Assembly: GCF_033097525.1 (NCBI RefSeq)
Contig: NZ_CP109907.1
Span: 1,426,001 to 1,490,000, forward strand
Origin: Sphingobacterium sp. UGAL515B_05
Lineage (GTDB): Bacteria > Bacteroidota > Bacteroidia > Sphingobacteriales > Sphingobacteriaceae
Length of the DNA stretch: 64,000 nt
Reading direction: 5' to 3'
Both the position numbers and the translations under genes were made by a program. Below the pieces are notes generated by a model. That model saw only the letters and a list, made by a program, of their open reading frames with translations, was not told the DNA's origin and made no database searches. Positions 1 to 7,723 of this stretch are shown piece after piece. Within the stretch, counting starts at the first letter, position 1. Every line of letters starts with the position of its first letter.

Positions 1-393
1 CATATGCGCGGTATTCCCGAAAATATGCAGGAAAAAACAGATTATACAGATATTGTAACTGACGTAGCCACCTTTTTAGGTGACCGCATTGCGACACTAA
101 GAAGTATGGGGGTGAAAGACATTATTCTTGATCCGGGATTTGGTTTTGCAAAGACAGTCGAACAGAACTATGAGTTGCTCTATCGTGTCAATGAACTTCA
201 CTACTTCGAATTACCAATTTTGGGTGGAATATCCCGTAAATCCATGATTTATAAAAAAATCGGAATCACCGCCCAAGAAGCTTTAAATGGCACTACAGCT
301 TTAAATACCTTACTTCTCGAAAGAGGCGTACAAATTCTCCGCGTACATGATGTAAAAGAAGCGAAACAATTGGTTGATCTCTTCTATTCATAA
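1..393 (+). CDS. folP: Dihydropteroate synthase, C-terminal part (5' end outside window)
   Basis: This is the 3' end of a gene entering from the left. The reading frame is open from base 1, so the first methionine (base 4) is internal. Dihydropteroate synthase condenses p-aminobenzoate with the pterin pyrophosphate in cytosolic folate synthesis. The visible part carries the late TIM-barrel motifs of the family: DPGFGFAKT (pterin-binding Asp region), GGISRKS (the conserved Arg-Lys-Ser substrate loop) and the terminal RVHDV motif with the conserved His/Asp pair. It ends only 7 bp from the convergent di-haem protein gene, and I see no terminator between them. The identification is secure; only the N-terminal half is missing because of the window edge. 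Confidence 0.95.
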   Translation, partial: HMRGIPENMQEKTDYTDIVTDVATFLGDRIATLRSMGVKDIILDPGFGFAKTVEQNYELLYRVNELHYFELPILGGISRKSMIYKKIGITAQEALNGTTALNTLLLERGVQILRVHDVKEAKQLVDLFYS

Positions 394-400
394 ATCAGCA

Positions 401-1423
401 TTATTTGCCTACAAATTTGGGATCACTTAATGTTTTAATAAACGCTATGATAGCTTCCTTTTCTTCTTCTGTCATCGGAATTCTTTTACCATTTTCTTTA
501 AGAATCGGATCAAGGTTAGCTGCATCCAAAACACCTTTGTCAAAATAATCCAGGACAGATTTTAACGTTGGGAACTGTCCAAAGCTTCCATAAGGTGCTG
601 TATATTCCGCATTTCTTAAAGAAGGCACCCGAAAAGCCATATAGTCCGTTTCAATACCTGTGATACGTGCTCGTCCGGCCTCGTCTGGATGTTTATTTAA
701 AGGAAACCCTACATTTCTAAAACTCTGATCGGTAAATAATTCTGTTGCATGGCAGCTTTCACACTTCAACTTAAACAGCTGATATCCGCGTTCTTCCTCA
801 ATCGTGAATTGCTCCCCTTCACCTCGTTTTACCCGATCATATTTACTGTCGGCCGAAATTAAAGTATACTCATATTGCGCAATGCTTTTATAAATTCGTT
901 CAGGTGTAATATTCTCATCGCCAAAAGCCTTCTTGAACAATATTTTATAATCAAACTCGCCATTGATTTTACCGATGACCTCCAGAATAGATGAGTTCAT
1001 CTCCTCATGCGTGATAATTGGCACTAAAGGTTGCTTTTCCAGTTCGAGTATATTGCCATCCCAATTATAAAATTTCATAAAAGCCAAATTCTGCAAAGGT
1101 GGCGTATTCCGAAAGCCTACGCGATCATCTATACCCACTGCCTGCATTTTTCCATCGGAAAAAGCCAATGAGGGATTATGGCAACTGGCACACGATATCG
1201 TATTATTTCCACTGAATCTTTTCTCATGAAATAGTTTTTCACCCAATTCAACACCATACTTTGTCGGCTTATTGCTATTAAATGCATTATTCAGACTGGG
1301 AAAATCCGCAGGAATATTTAAAGTAACTGTTGGGTTATCATCCTGCGTAGATTCAACGATATCATCCCTACTACAGGATAAAGCAATTACTATAACTGTC
1401 AGGATTAAGATGACTTTTTTCAT
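401..1423 (-). CDS. MauG/MbnH-like di-haem c-type cytochrome lipoprotein
   Basis: This 340-residue lipoprotein belongs to the bacterial di-haem cytochrome c peroxidase/MauG family. I chose the ATG at 1423 rather than 1483 because it is followed directly by a lipoprotein signal peptide (MKKVILIL...ALSC, Cys17). Two haem-binding CxxCH motifs are visible, at residues 78-82 and 221-225, with the conserved WDG (Trp121) between the haem domains. It is the last gene of a four-gene minus-strand run and lies 146 bp below an MbnP-like gene. In the known MbnP/MbnH pairs the MauG-like MbnH oxidises a tryptophan of MbnP to kynurenine, creating a copper site. The neighbourhood therefore suggests an MbnH role rather than plain peroxide detoxification. 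That assignment is inference from context; the family membership is clear. Confidence 0.8.
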   Translation of the reverse strand: MKKVILILTVIVIALSCSRDDIVESTQDDNPTVTLNIPADFPSLNNAFNSNKPTKYGVELGEKLFHEKRFSGNNTISCASCHNPSLAFSDGKMQAVGIDDRVGFRNTPPLQNLAFMKFYNWDGNILELEKQPLVPIITHEEMNSSILEVIGKINGEFDYKILFKKAFGDENITPERIYKSIAQYEYTLISADSKYDRVKRGEGEQFTIEEERGYQLFKLKCESCHATELFTDQSFRNVGFPLNKHPDEAGRARITGIETDYMAFRVPSLRNAEYTAPYGSFGQFPTLKSVLDYFDKGVLDAANLDPILKENGKRIPMTEEEKEAIIAFIKTLSDPKFVGK

Positions 1424-1569
1424 CCTTTTATTTTTATCAATGGTTGATGAATATTCAAAATGCATTCGAAAGTGATGATACAATCAGACTGCGTTCTTTT
1501 GTTTATGCATAACATATTTTCAGCAAATGGCTACAATCCCATTCAAGATCATAGCCATTCACGTAAAAT

Positions 1570-2418
1570 TTAGTTAGAAACACTCTCAACAGTGAACATC
1601 CCAGCTGTATCACTGCTACCGTTACCACCAAGATTATCAACAAACTTCACCATTTCCACTGCCGAATGAATATTAGGCACAGCATTGTTAGCACCCAATG
1701 TAATGGTATTCGTCTTCCCGCTTAAGAGCTTATCAAAATCCGCCCTGATATTAATCTGTGGTACACTTTTTCCAACAGTAACTAAGGAAGGTAAATTCAA
1801 GGTAATATCCCGATAAGCATCTACCCCCTGTTTATAGGTGGATTCATCACCATTTGTTCCGCTGATCGTACTTCCTGTGTGAATAGACAACTCTTTATGA
1901 TCAGCACCATAAAAGCCTTCCAATTTCGTAAATCGGTAACCTGTTCCCCATTCCCAGTGCATTTTAGTATCGTTGGCCCCAGCTGTTGCATAGAAAACCG
2001 GGAATCTCAGTTGATCCAACGTATTTATTTCCTGTTTTACCCCCAAGCCGAATTTGATCTGTTTATACTCGCCAACAGGTATATTACTCAACACATAATT
2101 TAAAGTTGCCGCTTTCGCCTGATCAATTACTGTAGCCCCTTTATCCAGATCATTTACATTATAAGGGATTTCAGATCCATCGGCTTTAATCAGTCTGATA
2201 TTGCTAATTACATACTTCAGCTCAGAAAATTGATGCAGTTGTCCACTGGCTGATGTATTTGTTGTGGCAGCTGGAGAATCTGCACCACCCAGCACAATTG
2301 TTGTATTTTTAAATGTATTGTTGAAATGTAAGTTAACACTGTTGGCGACATCTTCACTTTTGCTACAAGAAATCATAACCAAAGAAATCATCAGGAGTTT
2401 AATTGCATTTTTTTTCAT
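1570..2418 (-). CDS. MbnP-like copper-binding lipoprotein
   Basis: This 282-residue protein has a lipoprotein signal (MISC, Cys18) followed by a single MbnP-type beta-rich domain. Family features visible are VNLHFNNTF near residue 28, an FSELKYVISNIRL segment near 64-76, the GVKQE.N segment, and the strongly conserved MHWEWGTGYRFTKLEG block at 153-168 with Trp155 and Trp157. A terminal IHSAVEMVKF segment (230s-250s) is also visible. In characterised MbnP proteins a tryptophan is converted to kynurenine by the partner di-haem enzyme and takes part in copper binding. It lies 22 bp after the TonB receptor gene and upstream of the di-haem gene, so receptor, copper protein and modifying enzyme are probably co-transcribed. 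Which of the two Trp residues is modified cannot be told from the sequence alone. Confidence 0.8.
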   Translation of the reverse strand: MKKNAIKLLMISLVMISCSKSEDVANSVNLHFNNTFKNTTIVLGGADSPAATTNTSASGQLHQFSELKYVISNIRLIKADGSEIPYNVNDLDKGATVIDQAKAATLNYVLSNIPVGEYKQIKFGLGVKQEINTLDQLRFPVFYATAGANDTKMHWEWGTGYRFTKLEGFYGADHKELSIHTGSTISGTNGDESTYKQGVDAYRDITLNLPSLVTVGKSVPQINIRADFDKLLSGKTNTITLGANNAVPNIHSAVEMVKFVDNLGGNGSSDTAGMFTVESVSN

Positions 2419-2440
2419 TTTATTCTAAGTTTTAAAGTAT

Positions 2441-4429
2441 TTAAAAATTGATTTTTAAGGATGTAAAAATATTTCTACCCATGCGTGGTATATTTCCCCA
2501 ATCTGCATAGGTACTATAGTATTCATTGAAGAGGTTCTCCGCACCGACCTGAAACACGGCATTTAATTTTCCAATAGTGAAGTTATAGTCTGCCGAGACA
2601 TTCCATATCTTATAGGATGCAGTTTGGTCCTCTCCGTATTCAGGGCTGAAATTGACCTGACTAAAGTCTCCGTTCATTGAAGTTTGCACACCGATCATTT
2701 TGTATCGGTAATGCAATGATGTTTGATAACTTAAGGGACGTATAAAAGGCAGGTTTCCGCCCATATTGTCTTGCCCTCTGGCATAGCTAAGTACGACTTT
2801 CCAATCTAGACTTGGCAAAACTTGATATTGCGCATTGAGTGCCAGATTAAACAGAGTCGCATGATCTAAAGAGGTATAGCCTTTCACGCCTACCGATTGA
2901 TAGTTCATCGGGCTACCCAAACTCAATATCCGGCCAATAATGTAGTCTTGGATAAAGAAATAATTGGCCTTGGCCCCAATGCTTAACTTTCCGGTCTTAA
3001 ATCCGGCACTGGCATTGGCTTCATAAGAAACTTCATTTTTTAAATCCGGATTTCCGATATAATCGTACCGATCGAAACTGTTGTAAATGTAATAACCATA
3101 AGCCTCCGAAACAGAAGGAGCACGATGCCCAAACCCTGTTCCGAGGGAAAAGTCAAACTGACCAATATTTAACTGATAGCTAGCATGTAGGCTCGGCAGA
3201 ATTCTATTTTTCTTCTGTGGAGAACCAGGATGGAAAATCCAGTTGAATTCAACGTATTTCGAATAGTTATAATTCAAACCCAATGAACCTCCAAAGACCA
3301 GTCTACTGATATCAGAAAGATCGAACGCGTTATTCATGGCTACACTTGCAAAACGGGTGGTCACCCATGGCCAGCTATAGGCAAACATGGTCTGTTTGGA
3401 TCGATCCTGCGGATACATGCGCATCTCAGCTATCGATAGATTATCATAAGCATTTACCTGTATTTCCGAAGAATAGCGGTCTTTCTGCAGATTAATTTTA
3501 GATAAAAGACCGTAGGTCGTACTCCAGCCTGGCATATCCATATGGACCAAATTTTCCGGACGGGTCGTATCATCCATATAGTGCTCAACTGCATTAAAAT
3601 AAACTTTGGTGTCCCATACCTTTACCAAACCCTCTTCAAACAACTGTTTGTATGCCGCGGAAGTGATAATCGCTCTGGATAAGGACAAGTCCATTGGCAA
3701 AGCAGGAAATCCCACATCTTTTGCACGATCAAAAATAGCATCTACCCGAACAGCAGAAAGCGGACTTGTTTTATAGGCCAAGCCCAACGACGCATTGAAT
3801 TTATTATATTGCGAATGCCGTACTTCATCGTCATTTCCATCATAATAATTTCCAGCCTTCCGGAAGGCAATACTTCCATCTGCCACAAATTTGTCACTTG
3901 AGTAATATAGATTCCCAAGATTGAAATTCTGCTTATTATTGAATTCAAAACCAGTCTGATAGGCTCCGCCAATTTTTTTCTGCAGACCAAACGCGGTATT
4001 CCTTCTTTTTAGATCTATACTGCCAGCGACCGTAGCACCATGCAGATTACCTTCCTGCCCCGATTTAATATCTATTGCAGCAAGGTTATTACTTTCTACA
4101 TACGAGGTTATCGGGTCCATTTTATCCGTACATGCTCCAAAGACATGCATCCCATCGATTGTAATTGTCGAACGCTCACTACTCATATTATTGAGCAGGG
4201 GTTCCCAGGCATAGGCACCGCGTTTTATGAAGCTGATATTACTTGCAGAAGCCAAATATTCATCCACAGAGACTGTCATCTTCAGATCGTTTTCAATCCT
4301 CTTTTTGGCAGCTGCATTGACTGTAACCTCGGCTAGACGTCTCGTTGTATCACGGGTAATAGGATTGTTTTGTCCGTGTACGTTCCATCCCAAAGACAAC
4401 ATAAAGAGAATAATACTTATCTTCCTCAT
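2441..4429 (-). CDS. OprC/NosA-like TonB-dependent copper receptor
   Basis: This is a 662-residue outer-membrane receptor with a Sec signal (to about residue 20), a short TonB-box region, a plug domain (about 35-145) and a 22-strand-type barrel ending in Phe (LKINF). Unlike the SusC proteins in the window it has no CarboxypepD-like N-terminal domain. The plug contains GACTDKMDPITSY with Cys100 and Met104 spaced as CxxxM, and the barrel contains EHYMD with His283 and Met285 spaced as HxM. The CxxxM plus HxM combination is the copper ligand set described for Pseudomonas OprC, so a copper-importing receptor is the best call. It lies 5 bp after the YtkA-like lipoprotein gene and 22 bp before the MbnP-like gene. 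The substrate assignment rests on those motifs and on context. Confidence 0.78.
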   Translation of the reverse strand: MRKISIILFMLSLGWNVHGQNNPITRDTTRRLAEVTVNAAAKKRIENDLKMTVSVDEYLASASNISFIKRGAYAWEPLLNNMSSERSTITIDGMHVFGACTDKMDPITSYVESNNLAAIDIKSGQEGNLHGATVAGSIDLKRRNTAFGLQKKIGGAYQTGFEFNNKQNFNLGNLYYSSDKFVADGSIAFRKAGNYYDGNDDEVRHSQYNKFNASLGLAYKTSPLSAVRVDAIFDRAKDVGFPALPMDLSLSRAIITSAAYKQLFEEGLVKVWDTKVYFNAVEHYMDDTTRPENLVHMDMPGWSTTYGLLSKINLQKDRYSSEIQVNAYDNLSIAEMRMYPQDRSKQTMFAYSWPWVTTRFASVAMNNAFDLSDISRLVFGGSLGLNYNYSKYVEFNWIFHPGSPQKKNRILPSLHASYQLNIGQFDFSLGTGFGHRAPSVSEAYGYYIYNSFDRYDYIGNPDLKNEVSYEANASAGFKTGKLSIGAKANYFFIQDYIIGRILSLGSPMNYQSVGVKGYTSLDHATLFNLALNAQYQVLPSLDWKVVLSYARGQDNMGGNLPFIRPLSYQTSLHYRYKMIGVQTSMNGDFSQVNFSPEYGEDQTASYKIWNVSADYNFTIGKLNAVFQVGAENLFNEYYSTYADWGNIPRMGRNIFTSLKINF

Positions 4430-4434
4430 AGCCT

Positions 4435-5340
4435 CTAGAATAGAATATCAATGTATAACTCACTTTTACGACCTTCTACCCCCGGTGTAAAGTCCTTGGG
4501 CACCTCAGTTCCTGCTATTACCCTTCCATTTTGGTTGACCAAAATAAAATTCAATGTCCAGTTACCTGTCATTGTGTAATTCACAACGCCATGGTACAAT
4601 CCGTCTGCCTGTTGTACCAAGTCCTTATTATTGGGCGAAGAATGGTTGCCCATCGAAGGTTCTGGCATACGCGGATCCAATTGTAAGGTATATCCATTGA
4701 CTGTCGTATAAGACAATTGTGCAGCGTCCAACTTATAAATCCCGGCGACCAGCTTATTTTCAGAAACAGTTGGTTTCCAAGGAGCAATCAAGGCGATTAA
4801 ATACTGTTCGCCATCTTTCCCGGTGAAAGTGGTTAGGTTACGGTTTTTATTTACCTGCGGCTTCACAGTTACATGCTGTGTAGCTGTGAAAGTCTGTCCG
4901 CCAATTGTAAAATCGATTTCCAAATTCCAGTTTGCTGCCGCAGAGCTTTCATCTGTAAATACACTGTAACCCGAAAAGTAGCGACCATCCAACGTGTAGT
5001 CCATTTCGGACTGGTGTGGACAAACAATTTTCATTCCTTCCACATTGGTTTGGACTGGCAGCAATTTGACTGAGGAAACGGCTACAGGTTCATTATCTTG
5101 CTGCTTATTGATTATCACGCGGATATCATTATAACCGCGATACAATACCCCACCTAAGGCCTCAATACGAATACTATACCCTGAAGAAACAAGACTTGTA
5201 ACCTCTTTAAACTCCGTATTCACCGCCACAGTATTTCCACGTTCTGCCTCATAGTCTGTTTTCTCCTTTGTACAAGCAATTAGGAGAAAGGATATAATTG
5301 CGATATAAAAACCCGCTTTTTTTATAAATAAATATCTCAT
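4435..5340 (-). CDS. YtkA/FixH-like domain lipoprotein
   Basis: This 301-residue lipoprotein (LLIAC, Cys23) is the first gene of the four-gene copper run. The C-terminal half contains DPRMPEPSMGNHSSPNN followed by a Gly-Val-Val-Asn-Tyr strand and a GNWTLNF strand. That pattern (Met/His-rich segment, then an immunoglobulin-like strand pair) resembles the YtkA/FixH fold seen in periplasmic copper chaperones. An earlier segment, VCPHQSEMDYTLDGRYFSGY (residues 111-130), could supply further Cys, His and Met ligands. The N-terminal half resembles the same type of domain, so the protein may hold two related domains. I infer a periplasm-facing copper-binding or delivery role next to the receptor. 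The fold call is moderate and the metal is inferred. Confidence 0.6.
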   Translation of the reverse strand: MRYLFIKKAGFYIAIISFLLIACTKEKTDYEAERGNTVAVNTEFKEVTSLVSSGYSIRIEALGGVLYRGYNDIRVIINKQQDNEPVAVSSVKLLPVQTNVEGMKIVCPHQSEMDYTLDGRYFSGYSVFTDESSAAANWNLEIDFTIGGQTFTATQHVTVKPQVNKNRNLTTFTGKDGEQYLIALIAPWKPTVSENKLVAGIYKLDAAQLSYTTVNGYTLQLDPRMPEPSMGNHSSPNNKDLVQQADGLYHGVVNYTMTGNWTLNFILVNQNGRVIAGTEVPKDFTPGVEGRKSELYIDILF

Positions 5341-5753
5341 CTATAATTTTTCATTTGTTAGGAAACTATCCGATTTATTGCGTGAGCTCCGGAACTCACG
5401 CAATAAATCAAAATGATATCCTATTGTGACGAACGGATATATTTCATCGTATAGATGCGCTCCATTCAACTTCTAGCGAAATGAAACCATCATACTGATA
5501 TTGAACAGATTATTAGCTATTATCAATATTCAAATGATTCGGACCCACACCGCGATGTAGCCCAAATAATTAGGAAGGTTTCATTGAAATAAATAGTTAT
5601 TGAATAAATAGCTTAACCGAAAGATCGATTTTATAGACAGAGCATCACTAAAAGCAGTTTCACAGCGAAATTATAACACGAAGGAAATCTTAGCATACCT
5701 TGTAATCCATCGTCAGTGATCGACTACTTAATCAAATAAAATATTAACTGGAT
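5341..5753 (-). other. 413-bp intergenic region upstream of the copper run
   Basis: No convincing gene lies in this stretch between the small Cys-rich protein gene and the YtkA-like gene. The conspicuous element is the near-perfect 38-bp palindrome annotated separately at 5372-5409. The rest (5410-5753) is AT-rich and contains only short ORFs. I could not identify an exact TAnnTTTG box. A small RNA or long regulated leader is possible, but nothing in the sequence demonstrates it. Confidence 0.5.
5372..5409 (-). promoter_or_regulatory. 38-bp palindrome/hairpin just upstream of the copper run
   Basis: A 15-bp perfect inverted repeat (arms 5372-5386 and 5395-5409, arm core TTGCGTGAG) flanks the 8-bp centre CTCCGGAA. 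The centre is itself symmetric apart from one position, so nearly all 38 bp form a palindrome. It ends 32 bp before the start codon of the YtkA-like gene. Neither side has a T-run, so it is not a classical terminator. A dimeric-regulator operator or a 5'-leader hairpin are the two likely readings. Confidence 0.7.
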
Positions 5754-6131
5754 TTAAACCAAAGGGGGGTGAAATATTGTAAAGATGGGATTATAGGAAT
5801 AATCTTCTTTATATACTGGAAGCAGGCGCTCCACAGTGTCTTCATAAAGAGCCGTGTTTTTAAAAGTAAAATCTTGTGTATTATTTATAAAAACAACATC
5901 AATAATACGTAATTCAAGATTTTTTTGTTCCTTTTCCTCATGCTCGCGCATTTTCTTCATCAAAATACACTGGCCTCGACAGGCAAGCGCATTATCGTTA
6001 AAGCGATTGATACATTCATAGCGCGCGATATAATCTCGATTCAACTCGAAGACGGTCCATAGCCATACCGTTGAGAAGCTCTGCAGGAGCATCAAGGGTA
6101 ATAGAATCCATATAAACAGTCTAATTTTCAT
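5754..6131 (-). CDS. Small membrane-anchored Cys-rich protein, probable metal-related
   Basis: This 125-residue protein starts with one hydrophobic segment (residues 5-28) and then carries a Cys/Met cluster: Cys40, Cys51, Cys55 with Met58 and Met61 and His64, in the pattern YEC-IN-x7-ALACRGQCILMKKM. A charged helix follows and then a tail without recognisable motifs. Small Bacteroidota proteins with the pattern Cys-Asn-x-Cys-x-Gly-x-Cys-x-Leu-x-Lys are often found near metal and copper genes, but I know of no assigned function. It lies 413 bp upstream of the copper run, on the same strand, and has a good promoter of its own (6233-6265). A metal sensor or chaperone role at the periplasmic face is inference. 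Confidence 0.6.
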   Translation of the reverse strand: MKIRLFIWILLPLMLLQSFSTVWLWTVFELNRDYIARYECINRFNDNALACRGQCILMKKMREHEEKEQKNLELRIIDVVFINNTQDFTFKNTALYEDTVERLLPVYKEDYSYNPIFTIFHPPLV

Positions 6132-6232
6132 TCGAATATTTTATTCTCAATAGCAGCTTACCTCGTTAAGATTGTTTCTTTATCTTGTAAACTTACCAAA
6201 TCGAGCTCATGATAATTCGTTTTGAGTTTGGG

Positions 6233-6265
6233 CAAATATAACAAATGAATCTTGGAATAAACAAA
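6233..6265 (-). promoter_or_regulatory. Bacteroidota-type promoter for the small Cys-rich gene
   Basis: On the minus strand a perfect -7 box TATATTTG (6240-6233, consensus TAnnTTTG) is preceded, 21 nt upstream, by TTTG (a -33-type element). Transcription would start near 6226, giving a leader of about 95 nt before the ATG at 6131. Spacing and both boxes fit the primary sigma consensus of this phylum. Confidence 0.6.
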
Positions 6266-6271
6266 TGCTAT

Positions 6272-6311
6272 TTAAAAGAAAAAGTCCTAGGCAGACTACT
6301 ACCTAGGACTT
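6272..6311 (-). terminator. Rho-independent terminator of the GH30 locus
   Basis: A 10-bp perfect stem (AAGTCCTAGG, 6282-6291, with CCTAGGACTT, 6302-6311) and a 10-nt loop are followed on the minus strand by a T-rich tract (6283-6272). It lies 18 bp after the stop codon of the SusE-like gene and ends the beta-1,6-glucan locus transcript. Confidence 0.85.
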
Positions 6312-6328
6312 ATAAAACTCAATTTTAA

Positions 6329-7666
6329 TTATTTTGACGCAACCGTCAAAACCGCTTTCTTATTACCAGCGGCTAAATCCAATGTAAAAACATAGGTTTT
6401 ACCTGCCTCTAAAACTTTGCCGGTTTTGATACCCAGATTGCCTGAATCACGACCATTATTGCCATCCCCCACAAAGACGATATCACTTGAGGTTGTCACA
6501 TCTGCACCACCAAATTCACCGCCCCATCCTTTTTGATGGAAAAATTTGAAGTTGATGTTATCGGATTTTATAGACTCTCCTGCCTTAACAGTTATCTGGT
6601 ATTTCTTGTTACCTAGCGGCACCAGACAAAGTGCTTTATCCGTGTTCCAGCCCACCTGGTTACTGGATACTTTAGGCTTTCCAATTCCCTCACCGATAAT
6701 CCATACAGCACCAGATCCATCATCTTGTAGTTTTGCCAAATCATTGCCTGTCATCGCCTCAACCACAAAGTATTTTAAGTTAAAGTCTGCTGTAACACGG
6801 TATTTTCCAGTTGATCCTTTAAACGATAGGGTTCCATCGGCCGCTTTGGTAAAGAAATCTGGATCGATCCACCAATCTTGCAGATCCGCAATCCCTTCAA
6901 AAGTCGTCGTTTTCCCTTGGGCCAGCTCGATTTCAACTTTTGCATGTTTATCATCCACTCGACTGAACTGCGATCCATTTAACAGTACAACAATAAATGG
7001 AGATGCCTGAAATGTCAATGTATTAAATTGAATTGGATATACACCAGAAGTCGAATTTGAAAAAGGAATTTCAGCGGTAGACCCCAAGTTAATAACATTA
7101 TTGACCCAACCAAAATTCATCGCATTGCCTTGTGTACCTACTTTTGGCGCTTGAATATAGCCTTTTACCTCAGCTGCAAAATTTTCTTTTGCCGCATATT
7201 GGTTGCGCCCTACCTTTTCCATGCGATAGGATTTGGATTCTGTGACTAAAGTTAAATATGGAAAGTCGGGTCTGCTCAGATTAATATCAAAAGATTGTTC
7301 GGTTATTTTTTGGCTAATATTCTGTACGACAAACTTAAGGGTTGCTTTTCCATCGGGAATATCTTTCAAGAACGGAACATAAATTTTTCCAGCATAGTCT
7401 CCATTTTGTTTGGTACGGATAACGGTTTCGGTTACCTTGTCGTCGGTAAAATACAATTGGGCTTTAACAGTAGAAAGCGCAACTTCACTATCCGACACAT
7501 GGACCTGAAACTCGAGACTATCCCCAAAATTTGCAGTCGAGATAGGCGATTTCAATTCGATTTTAGGATCCCCTATTTGATAGGTATATTTTTCATCCTT
7601 TTTACAGGAACTAACTGCAGTAATAGCAGCAGTTCCCAATAGTATATTGATGAGATATCTTTTCAT
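6329..7666 (-). CDS. SusE/SusF-like surface glycan-binding lipoprotein (DUF5125/DUF5121-like)
   Basis: This 445-residue lipoprotein (VSSCKKDE, Cys21) is the last gene of the GH30 locus. The N-terminal third looks like an Ig-like repeat (LKSPISTANFGDSLEFQVHVSDSE...), and the rest resembles the beta-sandwich modules of the DUF5125/DUF5121 proteins found beside SusCD in gut Bacteroides. In such loci the protein at this position binds the polysaccharide on the cell surface and feeds it to the SusCD transporter. It contains no catalytic motif I recognise. The aromatic-rich region DLQDWWIDPDFF (about 264-275) could contribute to a sugar-binding face. The role is inferred from gene order; the domain names are moderate-confidence recall. 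Confidence 0.65.
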   Translation of the reverse strand: MKRYLINILLGTAAITAVSSCKKDEKYTYQIGDPKIELKSPISTANFGDSLEFQVHVSDSEVALSTVKAQLYFTDDKVTETVIRTKQNGDYAGKIYVPFLKDIPDGKATLKFVVQNISQKITEQSFDINLSRPDFPYLTLVTESKSYRMEKVGRNQYAAKENFAAEVKGYIQAPKVGTQGNAMNFGWVNNVINLGSTAEIPFSNSTSGVYPIQFNTLTFQASPFIVVLLNGSQFSRVDDKHAKVEIELAQGKTTTFEGIADLQDWWIDPDFFTKAADGTLSFKGSTGKYRVTADFNLKYFVVEAMTGNDLAKLQDDGSGAVWIIGEGIGKPKVSSNQVGWNTDKALCLVPLGNKKYQITVKAGESIKSDNINFKFFHQKGWGGEFGGADVTTSSDIVFVGDGNNGRDSGNLGIKTGKVLEAGKTYVFTLDLAAGNKKAVLTVASK

Positions 7667-7681
7667 TTGTTCATAATTTAT

Positions 7682-7702
7682 GCGCTATCAACGCGATAGC
7701 GC
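7682..7702 (-). promoter_or_regulatory. Intercistronic hairpin between GH30 and SusE-like genes
   Basis: A perfect 8-bp stem GCGCTATC (7682-7689) / GATAGCGC (7695-7702) with a 5-nt loop lies in the 57-bp gap between the two genes. There is no T-run after it on the minus strand, so I read it as an mRNA-stability or processing hairpin rather than a terminator. Confidence 0.5.
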
Positions 7703-7723
7703 TTAGGGTTTATCATCCTCCAG

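Noticed and set aside
1272..1475. Plus-strand 67-codon ORF opposite the di-haem gene start
   Set aside because: It lies antisense to the signal peptide region and has no domain pattern.
5372..5409. Reading the 38-bp palindrome as an ordinary terminator of the small Cys-rich gene
   Set aside because: It has no T-run on either side and sits 345 bp beyond that gene but only 32 bp before the next start codon, so a regulatory role fits better.
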